Shown: one piece after another, positions 1 to 11,252 of the stretch
How positions within the stretch are numbered: position 1 is the first letter of the stretch
Layout: each line of letters opens with the position of its first letter
Assembly (NCBI GenBank): GCA_037178855.1
Contig: JASJZC010000005.1
Span: 1,116,001 to 1,180,000, forward strand
DNA: 64,000 nt
Direction of reading: 5' to 3'
Source: Oscheius sp. JU75
Taxonomy: Eukaryota > Nematoda > Chromadorea > Rhabditida > Rhabditidae
Translations under genes and position numbers: made by a program
The notes under the pieces: model-generated
Databases searched by the model: none
Told to the model about the DNA's origin: nothing
Seen by the model: the letters and a program-made list of their open reading frames with translations, nothing else

Positions 1-36
1 TCATAGCAACAGAGCCTTCTTTCGAAGATGTACAGT

Positions 37-1170
37 TTATTTTGCAGCCTTCTGTACTACGACGGATGACACCTCTTGCTTCCTTGTCCCTTTTAACTTC
101 CATTTTCTTAAGAACTCCAAAAATTGCTTTCTGTAAGGTCGATAGGAAATTATGAATGAGACAACAGCAAAAAGGGCACATATAGCGATGATGAGGATAC
201 AGATATGGAAGATGTCTGCTCTCCAGCTGCTGGAATAGACAAGGTAAATTATGGGAGTGGCTCCGACAAGTAGCACAACTCCTACAATAACAACCTGAAA
301 ATATAAATGTAGGATCTGTGAAAGACCCTTACCATTCCCATAAGAGCATGTACAACTTCGAAATGTTGCCGTTTTGAAATCTTTGAAATTGTATGGTTTT
401 TCAGTATGTTGAAAATAGTGTAACATGAATACGCCGTGAGAAATAATCCATAAACTACAAGTACCGGGTAGGCTACCAATGCATAGTAAACGTCCGGATT
501 TCGGCTATTCAAAACAAGAACAAGCACGTCGTCTTTAAAAATATCAGGGTAGACTACATAGTAAGCATTGAAAACGTCCACTTTTGTGACTTTTCTCTGT
601 CGCTCAGCAATATATACAATAGGAAACGAAACCAGTGTCAAGACAGGATAGTTGATCGTGTATATCAGGTATCGTATCGGCTTGTTATTCAGAAAATGCC
701 TTTTTGGGAGTAGAACATCCATTCGATAATAGAACATGGCGCCCACAGCTGATAAGCATACTGAAACTTTTCACCGTTTGATGTTATCAACGTTAAGAGT
801 AAACATACTGCAAAGGTGAGAAATAAAGAGTTGAAGCTGTAGAAGTTGCGAGACACCCCAGTCTGTGAACAGTCCTTTTCCGTGAAAAGCATTGTACGGA
901 AGAAGTGCGTAAGGATAACAAAGGTAGCCAAAATGTGGTATGAGGAGACCAATTCTGAAATTTTAATCAATGAATGAAAGCTGTACCTCACGTCACGGCA
1001 TGATAACTTAGCATTATTATGAAAGTCTTCGACATATGTATATTGGAAAAGGCTAGGTGGATACAAACAATTACAACCACTATTGAAAGTATGACCAATA
1101 CTTCACGCGGATACGAGAGCATATAGATATCCTCAGTGTAATAAGGGTTGGTCACATTTACCGAGCTCAT
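37..1170 (-). CDS. srh-like serpentine chemoreceptor A (intact)
   Basis: Predicted seven-transmembrane chemosensory GPCR of the nematode Srh/Str superfamily, expected in the membrane of sensory neurons. Four exons: 992-1170, 809-954, 333-760 and 37-294. They join in frame to 336 residues, normal for srh. The start MSSVNVTNPYYTEDI sits in the first exon, and the third exon has the family pattern of an aromatic-rich helix, a KISKRQ loop and a following helix. The C-terminus has the typical FIISYRPYRK ending. Introns are 36-48 bp with GT..TTTCAG ends; intron 2 must be removed because the unspliced frame meets a TGA. The gene is a near-copy of receptor E, and the similarity continues into the upstream flank. 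The family call is by pattern only; sri or str is possible. Confidence 0.85.
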
Positions 1171-1582
1171 TTCGGTAACAGGAAGAACACTGAAAGCTGA
1201 AAAAATTAATCAGCTCTATTGAATTCTGAAACAGACAGTTAAGCCGAATCATAAATTATTCAGTGCATATTCTGACAAAAGCTTGAGCAATATTCTTCGA
1301 AGAACCCAAGGTCATGTGAACATCTATTTTCAAAAAAGTAGTAAATGCTGCTGAGAGCGTTTTTCTCAGGTATTACAAAGTACTGTCGATTTATAAGCTT
1401 TTGCCATAGGGACAAAATGATAGAAATGCGGCAAGTTCTGACCAGTTTTCCGCGTACAAAAGAGCTGTACTGAGGTTCGGAGAGTGATAAATCCTATATA
1501 TGGAACTTGGAGATAGAACGGAAATATCCTTCTGTCCCTCTGTCCCTCTGTCTCAGAAATAGCCAATAAGCCTACTAGTAAT
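1171..1582. other. Upstream flank of receptor A, duplicated at receptor E
   Basis: No gene seen. From about 1366 to 1560 this closely matches 17526-17705 upstream of receptor E, so the duplication that made the two genes carried at least 400 bp of 5' flank, probably including the promoter. Confidence 0.6.
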
Positions 1583-2033
1583 TTATTTATTTCTCAGTTT
1601 TCCATGTATCTTTTGCACTGGTTCCACCATTTCGTCCTTGTCTTCGTCTTCTGGTTCTTTGTTTTCTACCTTAGTCACGGTAGTGCTCGTCGAGCGTCGA
1701 ACTACCCGTCGAGCAGCTTGTTTCAGTCCAGACGATGTAGCTCTGACAGATTGAGCCCGTGTAGACGACGTAGACACGACCATGATCGGAGCTATGAGAC
1801 CGACAAACAGAGACAGCTGCCAGTGCCCAAGTCAGAGCACTCGAGCCTCCAAACTCTTCTCCCGCTTCTTCTGTCTATTTCGGGGAGACCTGCACCATTT
1901 TCTTCTTCTTGACTCCAATTTCAGTTGACATGAAGTTTGGTTTCTTCGTAACTGCAACAAAAGTTTCCACTGTGAAGAGCAACAAAAGCAGCCAAAACAG
2001 CAACATCCTCACCGAAAGCCAGCGATTGTTCAT
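1583..2033 (-). CDS. Small signal-peptide protein, basic/acidic tail (unknown)
   Basis: Not recognised. A two-exon model (1890-2033 and 1583-1816) gives 125 residues. The N-terminus MNNRWLSVRMLLFWLLLLLF is a convincing signal peptide or signal anchor. Exon 2 opens with a short hydrophobic stretch (LSLFVGLIAPIMVV), then a Ser/Thr/Arg-rich segment and a Glu/Asp/Lys-rich tail ending in a stop that overlaps AATAAA-type signals. The donor (gtctcc) is weak, but the acceptor ctggcag restores the open frame exactly, which is the main support. A membrane-tethered or secreted small protein is the most that can be said. Confidence 0.4.
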
Positions 2034-2686
2034 TTGTACCATCTATGTGCTCCAGCAGAAATCACCCAGAAAAGTGTTTCGGGCCCGAGTGTCAAGACTA
2101 CCCGAGTAGAACAGTACTCGGTGTCTTCTCCTGTATCAGAGCAGAACAGCAGCAATGGACAGAGTGGAGAGCTTACCTTTCATGGTGGGAGCTAACAAAA
2201 TCCTATTGTGACTCTTTACTTGTTTTGGGCTTCTTTTATACCTTAATAAATTGGAGAAGCTTGCTCTGTTGTGATGGTTTTTTATTTTGAAAAAAAGATA
2301 TTTTTTGAAAGCTATGTTACCAAAGAAAGCGTCATCAATAAAATTCTGCAAGGTTTTTATTTTTTGAGAAAAAGAAACAAGAAAAGAGCTTCTAACTATT
2401 CAAAAAGCATCATTGAAGAAAGATTCTCCAGCCACCAGAATAAACAGCTGTTACACAAACTGTGAAACTGTTGAAGTGTGTAAAGTTTGATCAGTGTCAA
2501 CAGGCATACGATCGAAACGCGAGGCCAGACAAAACCAAGGCTATGCCAACAACTGCTCGAACTCTGTTAACTTGGTCTCAGTGGACCTCGTTCGTTCCGC
2601 AGGTGCATGAAATTATCCCGTGGCAATAAAAATATATCTCTTCGTGAAAGTGGTTTTGCCTACTCACAGGTACATTCCAAACTCAC
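2034..2686. other. Intergenic; no gene seen
   Basis: Only short overlapping open frames occur. A minus-strand MKGKLSTLSIAAVLL near 2180 looks like a signal peptide but runs into a stop after 15 codons, and I could not connect it to a credible second exon. Confidence 0.4.
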
Positions 2687-3228
2687 GTGAAATCAGTGTC
2701 GAGAAGAGCATTATAGAAATGGCGTCAATGTTTGTACTGCAGAGTGGTCTGAACAAGTATAGGACACCGCCTATAACAGCTTTTAGCTTGAGTAAAAACA
2801 ATAAACCACTGGTAATGGCTGTATTCATCATCGTTCCAACCACAGCATACAGTAAAATAGTCCCGACATTGTTTAAGAATGCCTTCTTGGGCATAAATCG
2901 CCAGCATCGAGGGCGATTGGGGACAGGAGATAAAGAAAAAAGAGAACTGAAACTATGCTAACCGGATCGAAGAAATCTTACCAGGGAATAGGTAGATATT
3001 TATCTTAAGAAAAACGTTAAAAATCAGTCCCAGTACCAGTCCAATTACATAAAGCTGACAGCTATCAGGAAGGTATTCTTTGAAGGGAAAGAGAGCTTTG
3101 AAGACTGCAAATTTCAGTTTTTGTTCTAGCAGAAATTGAACTGAAGGGGTCGGGCTAGAGAGATGGCGTTCATTGACCGTTCGCATTGGGGTGCCAATTC
3201 TAAAGTTAGACCTGGTTGCAACACTCAC
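2687..3228 (-). pseudogene. Na+/H+ exchanger (NHE/nhx) N-terminal remnant
   Basis: A broken piece of a cation/proton exchanger gene. The first part (2982-about 3228) encodes EYLPDSCQLYVIGLVLG, like the conserved PESC/PDSC helix of NHE proteins. A 35-bp intron (2947-2981) follows, then 2687-2946 encodes FFLYLLSPIALDAG, the family's FFLYLLPPI.LDAG motif, and NNVGTILLYAVVGT, the matching next helix. Between those motifs, near 2893-2900, one base is missing, so the frame shifts. The expected AVDPVAVLAVFEE segment does not follow the donor at 2686, so the catalytic core is absent. I read it as a pseudogene fragment; a sequencing error could explain the frameshift but not the missing core. Confidence 0.75.
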
Positions 3229-3473
3229 CGTCTTCGCTTTTTGTGACTTGGAGTTTGAGAGGTTTGATCCGTATTGATCAGTTTACAGTTAGTCATGTTT
3301 TACAAAGTTGTAGGGCAGCCAGCTAGAAACAGAGCTCTCACTGCAAGTATCTTTGTCGGCGAGCCGAGATGGTACGGATGAGACTGAGTTACGCTTTAAT
3401 AGCTTTCGGCTAGACTGGTTATTCTTTCTCTTTTATGGATTATGTGTAGCAAAGTACAAGAACAATTCATTTC

Positions 3474-4692
3474 TCAACCGGCGGCCCTCGAACTAGGGTT
3501 GTCAATAGAAGGGACGACCGAAGGCGTTGCGTATTCCAGAACACATGGAATGACTTTGCTGACCACTTTTTTGCAGTATGCTCGATACGGTTTCATTAAA
3601 TAGATACAAAAGGCCGAATTTATTAGTGGATATGAGCCAACTGTCATGACAGTCCCCGACGAGAACCAAACGGATTGAATCCACTTGGCTTCGAGCCAAA
3701 CCGGTCCGAGAAGATGGGCACCAACAGGAAGAATTACAGCCACACCGGGAACTATAGCTTGGGCCAGAAGAATAATAGTCAAGCTTCTCTGCATCTGAAG
3801 CGTTTCTCTCGACATGGACGACCTGCTCTCGTTGATTTTCTTCATAACCGCCAGAGTCAAAATTACGTTCAGTAATTCCAGACCGCATATGAAAAGCGCT
3901 GTCAGGCTTCCAGCGACCAGAATAACCAGCTTATCTGCGTCAAATCCAATGAATGGGGCATCGAGGTTGAAGTCCTCTAGATTCAGTTTGTGCCTTTTTG
4001 CATAAGCAACAAGTTGATCAGCGGTAAGGGTATCCTGACAGAAGAAGGTCAAACAGATTGCCACGACAAGCAAACATCCGATATGGACGCAGATTCCTCT
4101 GAAAACATTACGTTATTCCTTGTGCAGTGCACACATATCTTCAGGTTGTTCCCTACCAGGACCATACATATTAATAGACAAGACACGCTCATTCAAAAAG
4201 AAAAGTGAAGGCGTCATAGATAGCTCTTAAGATTTTAGGTTAGACTGGGAAACGCACGCTAGTCCTGAAAAATGCTCCAATAGTCTTTGCTTGTTGAAGA
4301 AAAGAAGAGTACGATAAGTGCAACAGTCTAGGACCGCCATCAATGAGGCTGCTCCTGCCACAACAGTGATAACATGCTGAGTTCAATCATTGACAGCTCA
4401 TTTCTAACCACTCTACCAATATTATTATTCCTGTGTGTTCAAAAAATCTGGCCAGCCCACGCACTTCCGCAGCTGGCAGAGGCAATGCTATGTCTGGGAT
4501 ATAGAACATCTCAAGCAGAACAGTAAAAAGAAGGTCGGATATAACCATCTTCAACATGAACGGTTTGAATTTGCCCATAGTGGCAGGTGAGGCCTTCCAG
4601 ACACAAACTAGCAAAAGAGCAACCACTAATATGACGAGGACACTGAAGACGTGAAAAGAGTAGAGGGTTGCGGGTGAGTCGAACAAACGCAT
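3474..4692 (-). CDS. srh-like serpentine chemoreceptor B (intact)
   Basis: Predicted seven-transmembrane chemoreceptor, 339 residues. Exons 4417-4692, 4258-4376 and 3474-4098 join in frame; the introns are 40 and 159 bp. Exon 1 starts MRLFDSPATLYSFHVFSVLV and holds two helices; exon 3 carries the loop RETLQMQRSLTIILLAQAIVP, characteristic of Srh receptors before helix 6, and a final helix ending in YLMKPYR. It is clearly diverged from receptors A, D and E, so it is an older paralogue or another subfamily. The donor gtgcgt at 4257 was chosen because it makes an in-frame Ala-Gly junction. No damaging change seen. Confidence 0.8.
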
Positions 4693-5199
4693 ATGTTAGA
4701 AAAATACGTCCTTCGTTGAAAATCAGAATTTCACCTGCTCTAAAGTTATTTCCTAGGACGAAAAATGCAGTGAAAACATGCTAGATTAGATATTTTTATA
4801 TTGAGGCTCGACCAACATTAATTCTCAGTGTCACCAAAAAGAAAATGTCGTCAGGGCAGGATTACGTTAAAGCGAGTGTCTGGCTAATAGATAGAAGTAT
4901 ACTGACACAACAGATAAACTGAAACGAGGCAAGCATACGGATCTTAAACAATGGCATACGAAATTCACTAACCAAAGTAATATTTCCAGAAGCGAAATAG
5001 AATTCCCCATAAACCATGATATTCAAAAGATACTGCTTTATTGATAATTGTTGGGCATAGAAGAAGACAGTCGATAAAATCGAATTGGTAGAGAGAAAGC
5101 TGTGTCTTTTTAATTCGAGAACTTCTGTGACACTTACATTAACACGTCGTTGCATTCTTTTGCTGTTCATTGAATTTCCAAAATTACCTTTGGGACTCA
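4693..5199. other. Intergenic; no convincing gene
   Basis: A 112-codon minus frame (4862-5200) is hydrophobic in places but matches no family I recognise and has splice-like sites inside. I treat this as flank between receptor B and the exon at 5421. Confidence 0.35.
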
Positions 5200-5262
5200 T
5201 ACAACTCTCTCAGAGGCTCTTCCCAAGTCATCCTTCCAGCGTCTTTCCTTACCATTCATTTC
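5200..5262 (-). pseudogene. Possible RTE-type RT C-terminal tail relic
   Basis: Minus-strand reading gives NGKERRWKDDLGRASERVV and a stop. This resembles the end of the RT proteins at 58-59 kb (RPRMRWEDDLRRASERIG). It is too short to be certain and may be a very old LINE 3' end. Confidence 0.3.
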
Positions 5263-5420
5263 CGAGTCTCTAAACAGTTATTGTTTCAACTTTATTGTCT
5301 TTCACGAACACAAACACAGGTACGGGGGTACAACCGAGGGGATGAGAGTAGAATAGGTAGAGGGAACACACTTTTATATGTACATAAGAGAGACAGGACA
5401 TATCTGGACCAGAAACCAGG

Positions 5421-6202
5421 CTAATCCTTGGAGATGCGGTAGTCGACGATTCCTTCCTCGATGGGAGTGCGACCGACGGTGACCTGTAAATTTTTTTTGT
5501 TTCAGTCATTTAGTAACTTCCGGGCATTACTTCTTTGACGCTAACTCGTGTAGGAATGAAACAAGGTTATCAGTTTCGGTTTTTCTGTAAGGTTTTTTGT
5601 TTCAACGTCAGATCAAGTTTCATGGTGTCTTTCATTGCAACGCAAGACGAGATATTACGGGTAGCGACAGAGACTCTGGCACTTCAGAGAAACTTTCTGT
5701 AAGTTTACTGTTTCAAGTTCTACTCAAGGCTCAAGCTATTTTCATGTAGCGATAAATAAGCTTTTTCGTCTGAGAAATTAAAAAAAGGTAAAATTATGTA
5801 TTCTTCATGTCGAATCCTTTTGAAAACTGTCGTATATCAATTTTGGATACTATTTTTTCCTACGGTAGCCTCGCTGTTACGCAATAATTTTTCAGGCTTC
5901 CACAACGTTTTCTTATAAGTAGATTTTACGTTTCAAGCTTACATGATACTAGCAAAGTTTCCGAGACCACTATTCCGACAATGCCACGTGAACGTATACA
6001 TTTTGCACGAAACAAAAAAAGAAGCAAAACTCACTCTGATTTCTCCTCCATGACTCTTCTTCCTGAGTCTCTTGACATTCTGATCGATCAGCGGGCATGG
6101 GATGGGCATTTTTAGGACATGAGAGTCGCGAGGATCAATCAGCACGTACTCCTCGTCGGTGATGTCGCCGAGCTGAAAGAATGAGGTGTTGAATGGACGC
6201 AT
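5421..6202 (-). CDS. Unknown small protein or 3' end of a gene
   Basis: Two clear exons: 6035-6172 (or from an in-frame ATG at 6202) and 5421-5483, joined across an intron with gtgagt and tttacag ends. The product ends VTVGRTPIEEGIVDYRISKD and contains TDEEYVLIDPRDSHVLKMP. It has no membrane segment or Cys pattern and I do not recognise it. If translation starts at 6202 the protein is 76 residues. If ttctttcag at 6173 is a real acceptor, the 5' exons lie beyond the mariner at 6267-7505 and may have been lost or displaced. The intron and 5' flank carry at least seven GTTTCA motifs. Confidence 0.55.
5708..5773 (+). promoter_or_regulatory. Candidate 21U-RNA locus (Ruby-like motif)
   Basis: CTGTTTCA at 5708-5715; YRNT (cgat) ends with T at 5753, 38 bases downstream. 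Inferred 21U-RNA 5753-5773. Confidence 0.5.
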
Positions 6203-6266
6203 GGGACAGTTTTATGTTTCAGAAGTTCTACTAGAGGTTCAAAAGTAACGTTTCATTTATATACTA

Positions 6267-7505
6267 TTGGGTTGGCATATAAGTCTTTTCGCTTTTTGTA
6301 AATATGTCCTTTGTCTTGTTTGCAACTATGACCGAGCTGTTGATATAGCACCTCGTGTAGCTCACTCAGTCCTCTACAACCACCATGCAAGACATCACTT
6401 CTTTTCTTCTTGTTCTCTATTCTCTGTTCGTCTTGATCTGGACTATTGATGACCGGCCACCCTACGATCTGCGACATGAGTTCCTCAAAGGCACGAATGG
6501 AGCCCAAACGGCGGCTAATATCAACGATGTTTATGGCCAAGAGACGACGTCTACGAGGGCATGCCAGTTGTGGCTCTATCGCTTTCGGTCTGAGGACAAA
6601 AGTGTCGAAGATGAGCCAAGGTCAATTTTGATGAATCGAAGCTGCTGCAGCTCGTGAACGAGAACTATCGGGAGACTACCCGTGAACTAGCAGAGGCACT
6701 GTCTGTCAGTCATGCTGCAGTGGAACACCATTTGAAGCAATTGAGATTTATGAAGAAACTGGGCACTTGGTTACCGCATGACCTTAGTGACACCCAGAAG
6801 TGGTAGCACATGTCCGTCGCCCATTCTCTCCTGTCCAGGTATGAGAGAAAATCCTTTTTACCACGCCTTGTAACGAGGGATGAGAAGTGAGTAACGTACG
6901 TAAGCTTCCAAAGGAAGCGTCAATGAGTGGGTCCAGGGCAGACACCAAGTCCTGATGTGGAACCCGACACTCATCAAAGAAGATTATACTCTGTGTTTCC
7001 TGGGATATCGAAGCAGTGGTGCACTGGGAACTGCTGGATGCTGGAACTACCCTTACGGGCGCCATAGACAGCCAGCAACTTGAAAAGGTTGCCATTGCAC
7101 TTCGTCAGAAACGGCCGCTGAAGTCGAAGGTCATCCTGCAGATGGACAACGCGCGCCCCCATGTTGCAAAACTCACACACTCCAAGATCCACGACCTAGG
7201 TTGGGAGATTCTGCCCTAGCCTCCTTATAGCCCGGACCTTGCCCCTTCCGACTATTATCTGTTCCAAACTCTCAACAACGAGATTGGAGGACAACAGTTC
7301 GATTCCGACGGCGCTCACAAAACCTGGTTAACAAACTTCTTCGCGTCGAAACCCAAGGTGTTCTACGAGCGTGGCATCCGTAAGCTACCCGTGAAATGGG
7401 CAAACGTGGTACATCATAATGGTAATTACAACGAATGAAAAAGTTGTTTGGAAGTCAATAAATTTTTGCATTTGAAAAAGCGAAAAGACTTAGCTGCCAA
7501 CCCAA
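6267..7505 (+). mobile_element. mariner-family DNA transposon, inactive
   Basis: 1,239-bp element flanked by TA duplications (6265-6266 and 7506-7507), with terminal inverted repeats of about 30 bp beginning TTGGGTTGGCA and containing AAGTCTTTTCGCTTTTT. The relic transposase on the plus strand shows an N-terminal helix-turn-helix segment with EFLKGTNGAQTAANINDVYG, then VEDEPRS, and later a DDE domain with MDNARPHVA followed by YSPDLAPSDYYLF, the mariner DD34D pattern. It is dead: TGA replaces the Trp of the DEKW motif near 6890, TAG precedes PPYSPDL near 7217, and there are frameshifts. Its 3' tail recurs at 12.9, 13.7 and 15.9 kb. Confidence 0.9.
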
Positions 7506-7913
7506 TAATACACTGCACCCAAAAGAATTTCGTCTTTTCAAGCTTTTGTATTTCATCGGTTCGTCAAGACCAGCCAAACCTCAAAAGATTAGTATCTTTG
7601 GTAGAAATGCTCTAAATATAAATTAGAAGCATAAAGCTCAGCGCCATATTTTCGAATAATCATGAATCCGACCTACCACATCTGGGCATCTAAACTATTT
7701 CGTAAAAAAGTTACCCAGTTACCTATTTCATCACTTAATTCAAGTACTGTTATCTAGTTTGTGTAACAAAAAAAAATAAAGTATCACATCGTGAGTGTTT
7801 TAAAGTAACTACTGACAAATAAAAGATAATCTAGACCAGGCCAAAGTGGGATTGAACTTGGCATAATACACGCGGACGTCATTGTCGAGGCTCAATAATA
7901 GTTTCAAAACCCC
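7506..7913. other. Intergenic, AT-rich
   Basis: No gene seen; one GTTTCA motif at about 7891. Confidence 0.4.
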
Positions 7914-8400
7914 GTGCCTATGATAAATTTCTCCGATTTTAATATTTTGTTGCCAAATCACGTCTACGACTATTTTAGTCATGAACAGACGGTCTTTTCT
8001 CTTATCCTCCATCCATATATTATCTTTTGTATTATTTATCTGTCTTCAGCTGCCATGACCCGCTACAGATGGTTCCTTCTTCGGCATCAGATATCGGCTT
8101 GTGCTGGAGCTGATCCCGTTTATCGGCCTCACACATCCTTCATTCTATCTGTGACAATTCTTCTCGAGCTTATTGGAGTGAAGTGTATGTTTGAGTATCT
8201 CATACACGGAACACCTTTTAGTTCTTAATGAGATTATTTTCTCCTTGTTATCAATGTTTGGTGTTTCAGGTGGCATAGTCCTCATTGTCACAAGTCCAAT
8301 TTACCGCAACTGGATGTTCAAGCTGTTTGGAAAGAAAGTTATTCAGAGCCCAGCAGTGGTGTCGACGATTCCGTCATCTGTAGCTATACGGACAGTATGA
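7914..8400 (+). pseudogene. Serpentine receptor fragment
   Basis: Two overlapping plus frames carry receptor-like pieces. The first (7914-8228) has a helix followed by TRYRWFLLRHQI, like the end of helix 1 in srh-type receptors. The second (8191-8400) has LNEIIFSLLSMFGVSGGIV and IVTSPIYRNWMF, a typical final helix plus the YR after helix 7. The frames differ, and helices 3-5 cannot be found in the space available. I read it as a truncated, frameshifted receptor remnant rather than a working gene. Confidence 0.5.
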
Positions 8401-8424
8401 GTTGTCGAAGTAAAATTTTATGTT

Positions 8425-11252
8425 CTACTCGTATACGTTATGGCAAATATGGTGATACAACGGGGCTATTCTAGACAATCCTACAACATTGACATGCATT
8501 GAGGAAGCAAAGTAGCTAACAAAGTATTTTGGATCGTAGTAGTGTAGTTGTCCATTGACGAAGAACTGATTCGTGTAGTCGAAAAGTTCACATTTCTTGC
8601 AACCGTCGACAAGTCGCGCTAGCCTTCTTTTAGCTACATAGTACCATTCTTTGTTACCTGGCATGAAAAACTCATTCTGAAAAATGGCCGATTTTAAGAA
8701 AAATGTATTATAAACCTCGATGAATCCTGTTCCGTCTCTAAGAAATTTGGATAGCCTGACCGGTAGGTCGTTTGGCGGCCACTCAAAAGTATCCAGAATA
8801 AAAATTTTTTTTGCGACAAGCCTTTGAAGTTCTGTTATCTTTTCCACCATTTCCTGGAAAAAACACTCGTGATTCTGTGCCCATATTTGTATACCTTCCA
8901 GATCCGGTCATTAAACGGATTAGTGCCATTGTCGATTACGTTAACGTCGATGTAACGAGCAACAACCATCAAAACATCCGGCTTAAACTGTCTTACAGCG
9001 TCCAGGAAGAACCCATCGGTACTGCAATCAACTCCTCCAGTGATGATTTTGTCGTGGACTAATGGGGTGCAAGCTGAAATGGAATGGGTGAATTCAAATG
9101 TACAAATGCCTCGTATGCAGAGACACGCATAAGGGTAACTTTTTTTTTTTTAGCAATGCCACTGAGTTTTTTCAGCTGACTCTCTGGAAGCAACGGTCCT
9201 GAATGGTTTACTTCAGCGACTCGGACTCTCCCGTCTCATCTTAGCGCGCCGAAACATAGGTCTCTCATTCATAGAAAGCAAATGAACAAATCGTTACGAT
9301 CATAAACGATCGTAACTGAAACGTCAAATGGCGTATAGAAAAACAAACTCACTTGGTGTCCAAGAGCTATAGATCCTAGGAAAGACGTCGTTACACTGTT
9401 CCGTGATTGTCTTCATGGCATTCCCAACGTAGCTGTTCCCGACAATCAAAAGAGTCATGTTTGTGCTTGTATCATTCCATGACTAAAGGCTTTCATTAGT
9501 TTTAGAGGTTGGAAACTCACACTCAAGCATCGGTGATCTATTACAGCTGGTGAGTCCAATTTTGTACATGGGTAATCTTGCAGTTGGAAATTATCCATGT
9601 TACTCATGTAGTCGTTTAAACTAGCTCTTTCTTGATTTGTCTTGTTTGCATATGTCGAAGACATTTCGTTTACATAGTCAGAATCGTAAAAGTAGGTCGA
9701 CATGTTGGAAGAAATGTGGGCGCTGCTATTATCAGTGGCTTCGTAAACGTTCAATGTCTCAGAATTAGGCATTTGACCTTAAACGTTTTGCTTAAAATAT
9801 GAAACATAACTCACTGGAAATGTTAACAAGAGCTGCTGCGTTAAGAAGTAGAAGTCCTGTTGTGACTATGAATACTCTTTTCCAGTCCCAAGAACGATAA
9901 TGCTTTTCGTAGGCAAAGTAGATTACAACGCTGATGAGCAGGGAAATTGAGAGGCTGGTAAGCATATCTGCAATGTGCCAGTTCGTAAAGGAGTGAATTC
10001 GAAGGATCGATCCAATGCTGGGACGGTAAAACCTAAAAATCTCTGTTTGAACACTCACGATCAGTATCCGTCAGACGATGCATTTTCATCAAGGCAACAA
10101 CCGGCCAATGCACCAGATACCATGCATAAGAGATCTCCCCAATGAAGGCCATAACTCTGTTTTCCAAAAGCCAGCATCTCTCGCCTACGTGGACAATAAG
10201 AGTAGTCATAATGATTGTTATAATTCTAAGACAGCTTTAAACAGCAATTTAATTTGACCTACCTGGCTGCGATATGACCTATATTCTCCTTTGAGGATAG
10301 CAAAGCTACTGTGCATGTCAGACTGGCATAAGTAACCATTTGACGGAGTGACAGCTCTTTGGTTTCTGTTACTTCCTCCAGACCCTCTCTTTCAATCAAC
10401 GCTTCTTGCTGTTCACAATTCGAGCTCCTTTTTTCTTCTCTGCTAGATTCATAGTAGATGCTCATTCCGGCTAAGAACTGCCATATCCTTGCAGAAACGC
10501 TGTAGAATGATATGAAGTCGTCTGCGAGAGAATGTAAGACGAGAGAAGCTATTACTAAAATGGCCTTTATGCTAACTGCTCTTAGAGTTACTAAAGACGA
10601 AGCAGAAAACGTTTCTCAATCGGCTCCTAAACATTTGAGCACAATAGAAGATGAAAGGAAAGAGGAAGTAGAACTGCATTTCGACAGCCAAAGACCATGT
10701 GTGGGTGAACATGTCCACACCAAGTCCGAGCTGAAATAATTTCCAACAAAGTTTTCCAACCAAAATGTTTTGTTGTATTTCGCCCTGCTAGCTAACGATA
10801 GTACGGGCAAAAATTTGTAATGTCATTGCAAAAACCAACCTTCTCATTGTAAGTTTCCAGTCCACTCGGTCTAATTAAATTTGTAGCAAAAATAAGAGCA
10901 TAAATCGCTGAGTCATAGTTAGTTTTCCACGTCGTTACTGGTGTGTAAGATATGGAAACTGAGTTATTATTGTAATTCTCCAAGAACAGTACTTACCTAA
11001 AATAATCAACGTGGCTAGATAGTAGAGCGGTACAATTCGTTTGACTCGTTTATAAAAGAAGACTATCACAGCTTCAATTGAAAATTTAGTATTCCTTTCC
11101 AGCATCATTGTCATCAGATAGCCAGAAAGAAGGAAGAACTGATCCACCCCGAGGTAGCCATTAGGAAAGAATCTTGGAAAGAAGTGGAACAGAACTACGA
11201 AAACAATGGCCAGAGCTCGAAGGCCTTGGAGGTGAATGAGTTTGGTGGACAT
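8425..11252 (-). CDS. oac-type acyltransferase-3 / SGNH membrane protein
   Basis: Predicted O-acyltransferase with an N-terminal acyltransferase-3 membrane domain and a C-terminal SGNH-like domain, 720 residues. Ten exons join in frame: 10997-11252, 10840-10958, 10643-10730, 10263-10590, 10077-10225, 9815-10042, 9521-9777, 9353-9482, 8895-9073 and 8425-8853. Exon 1 has LQGLRALAIVFVVLFHFFP and NGYLGVDQFFLLSG, the catalytic His and conserved Gly-Val-Asp region. Exon 3 has FTHTWSLAVEMQFYFLFPFI and exon 5 GEISYAWYLVHWPV. Exon 8 holds the SGNH block LLIVGNSYVGN, and exon 10 CKKCELFDY with HVNVVGLSRI near the end. Such proteins are multigene in nematodes; the substrate is unknown. Intron 5 is only 34 bp; other junctions there break the frame. 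Confidence 0.9.

Noticed and set aside
4862-5200. 112-codon minus ORF
   Set aside because: Weakly hydrophobic, no recognisable family pattern, splice-like sites inside; not supported as a gene.
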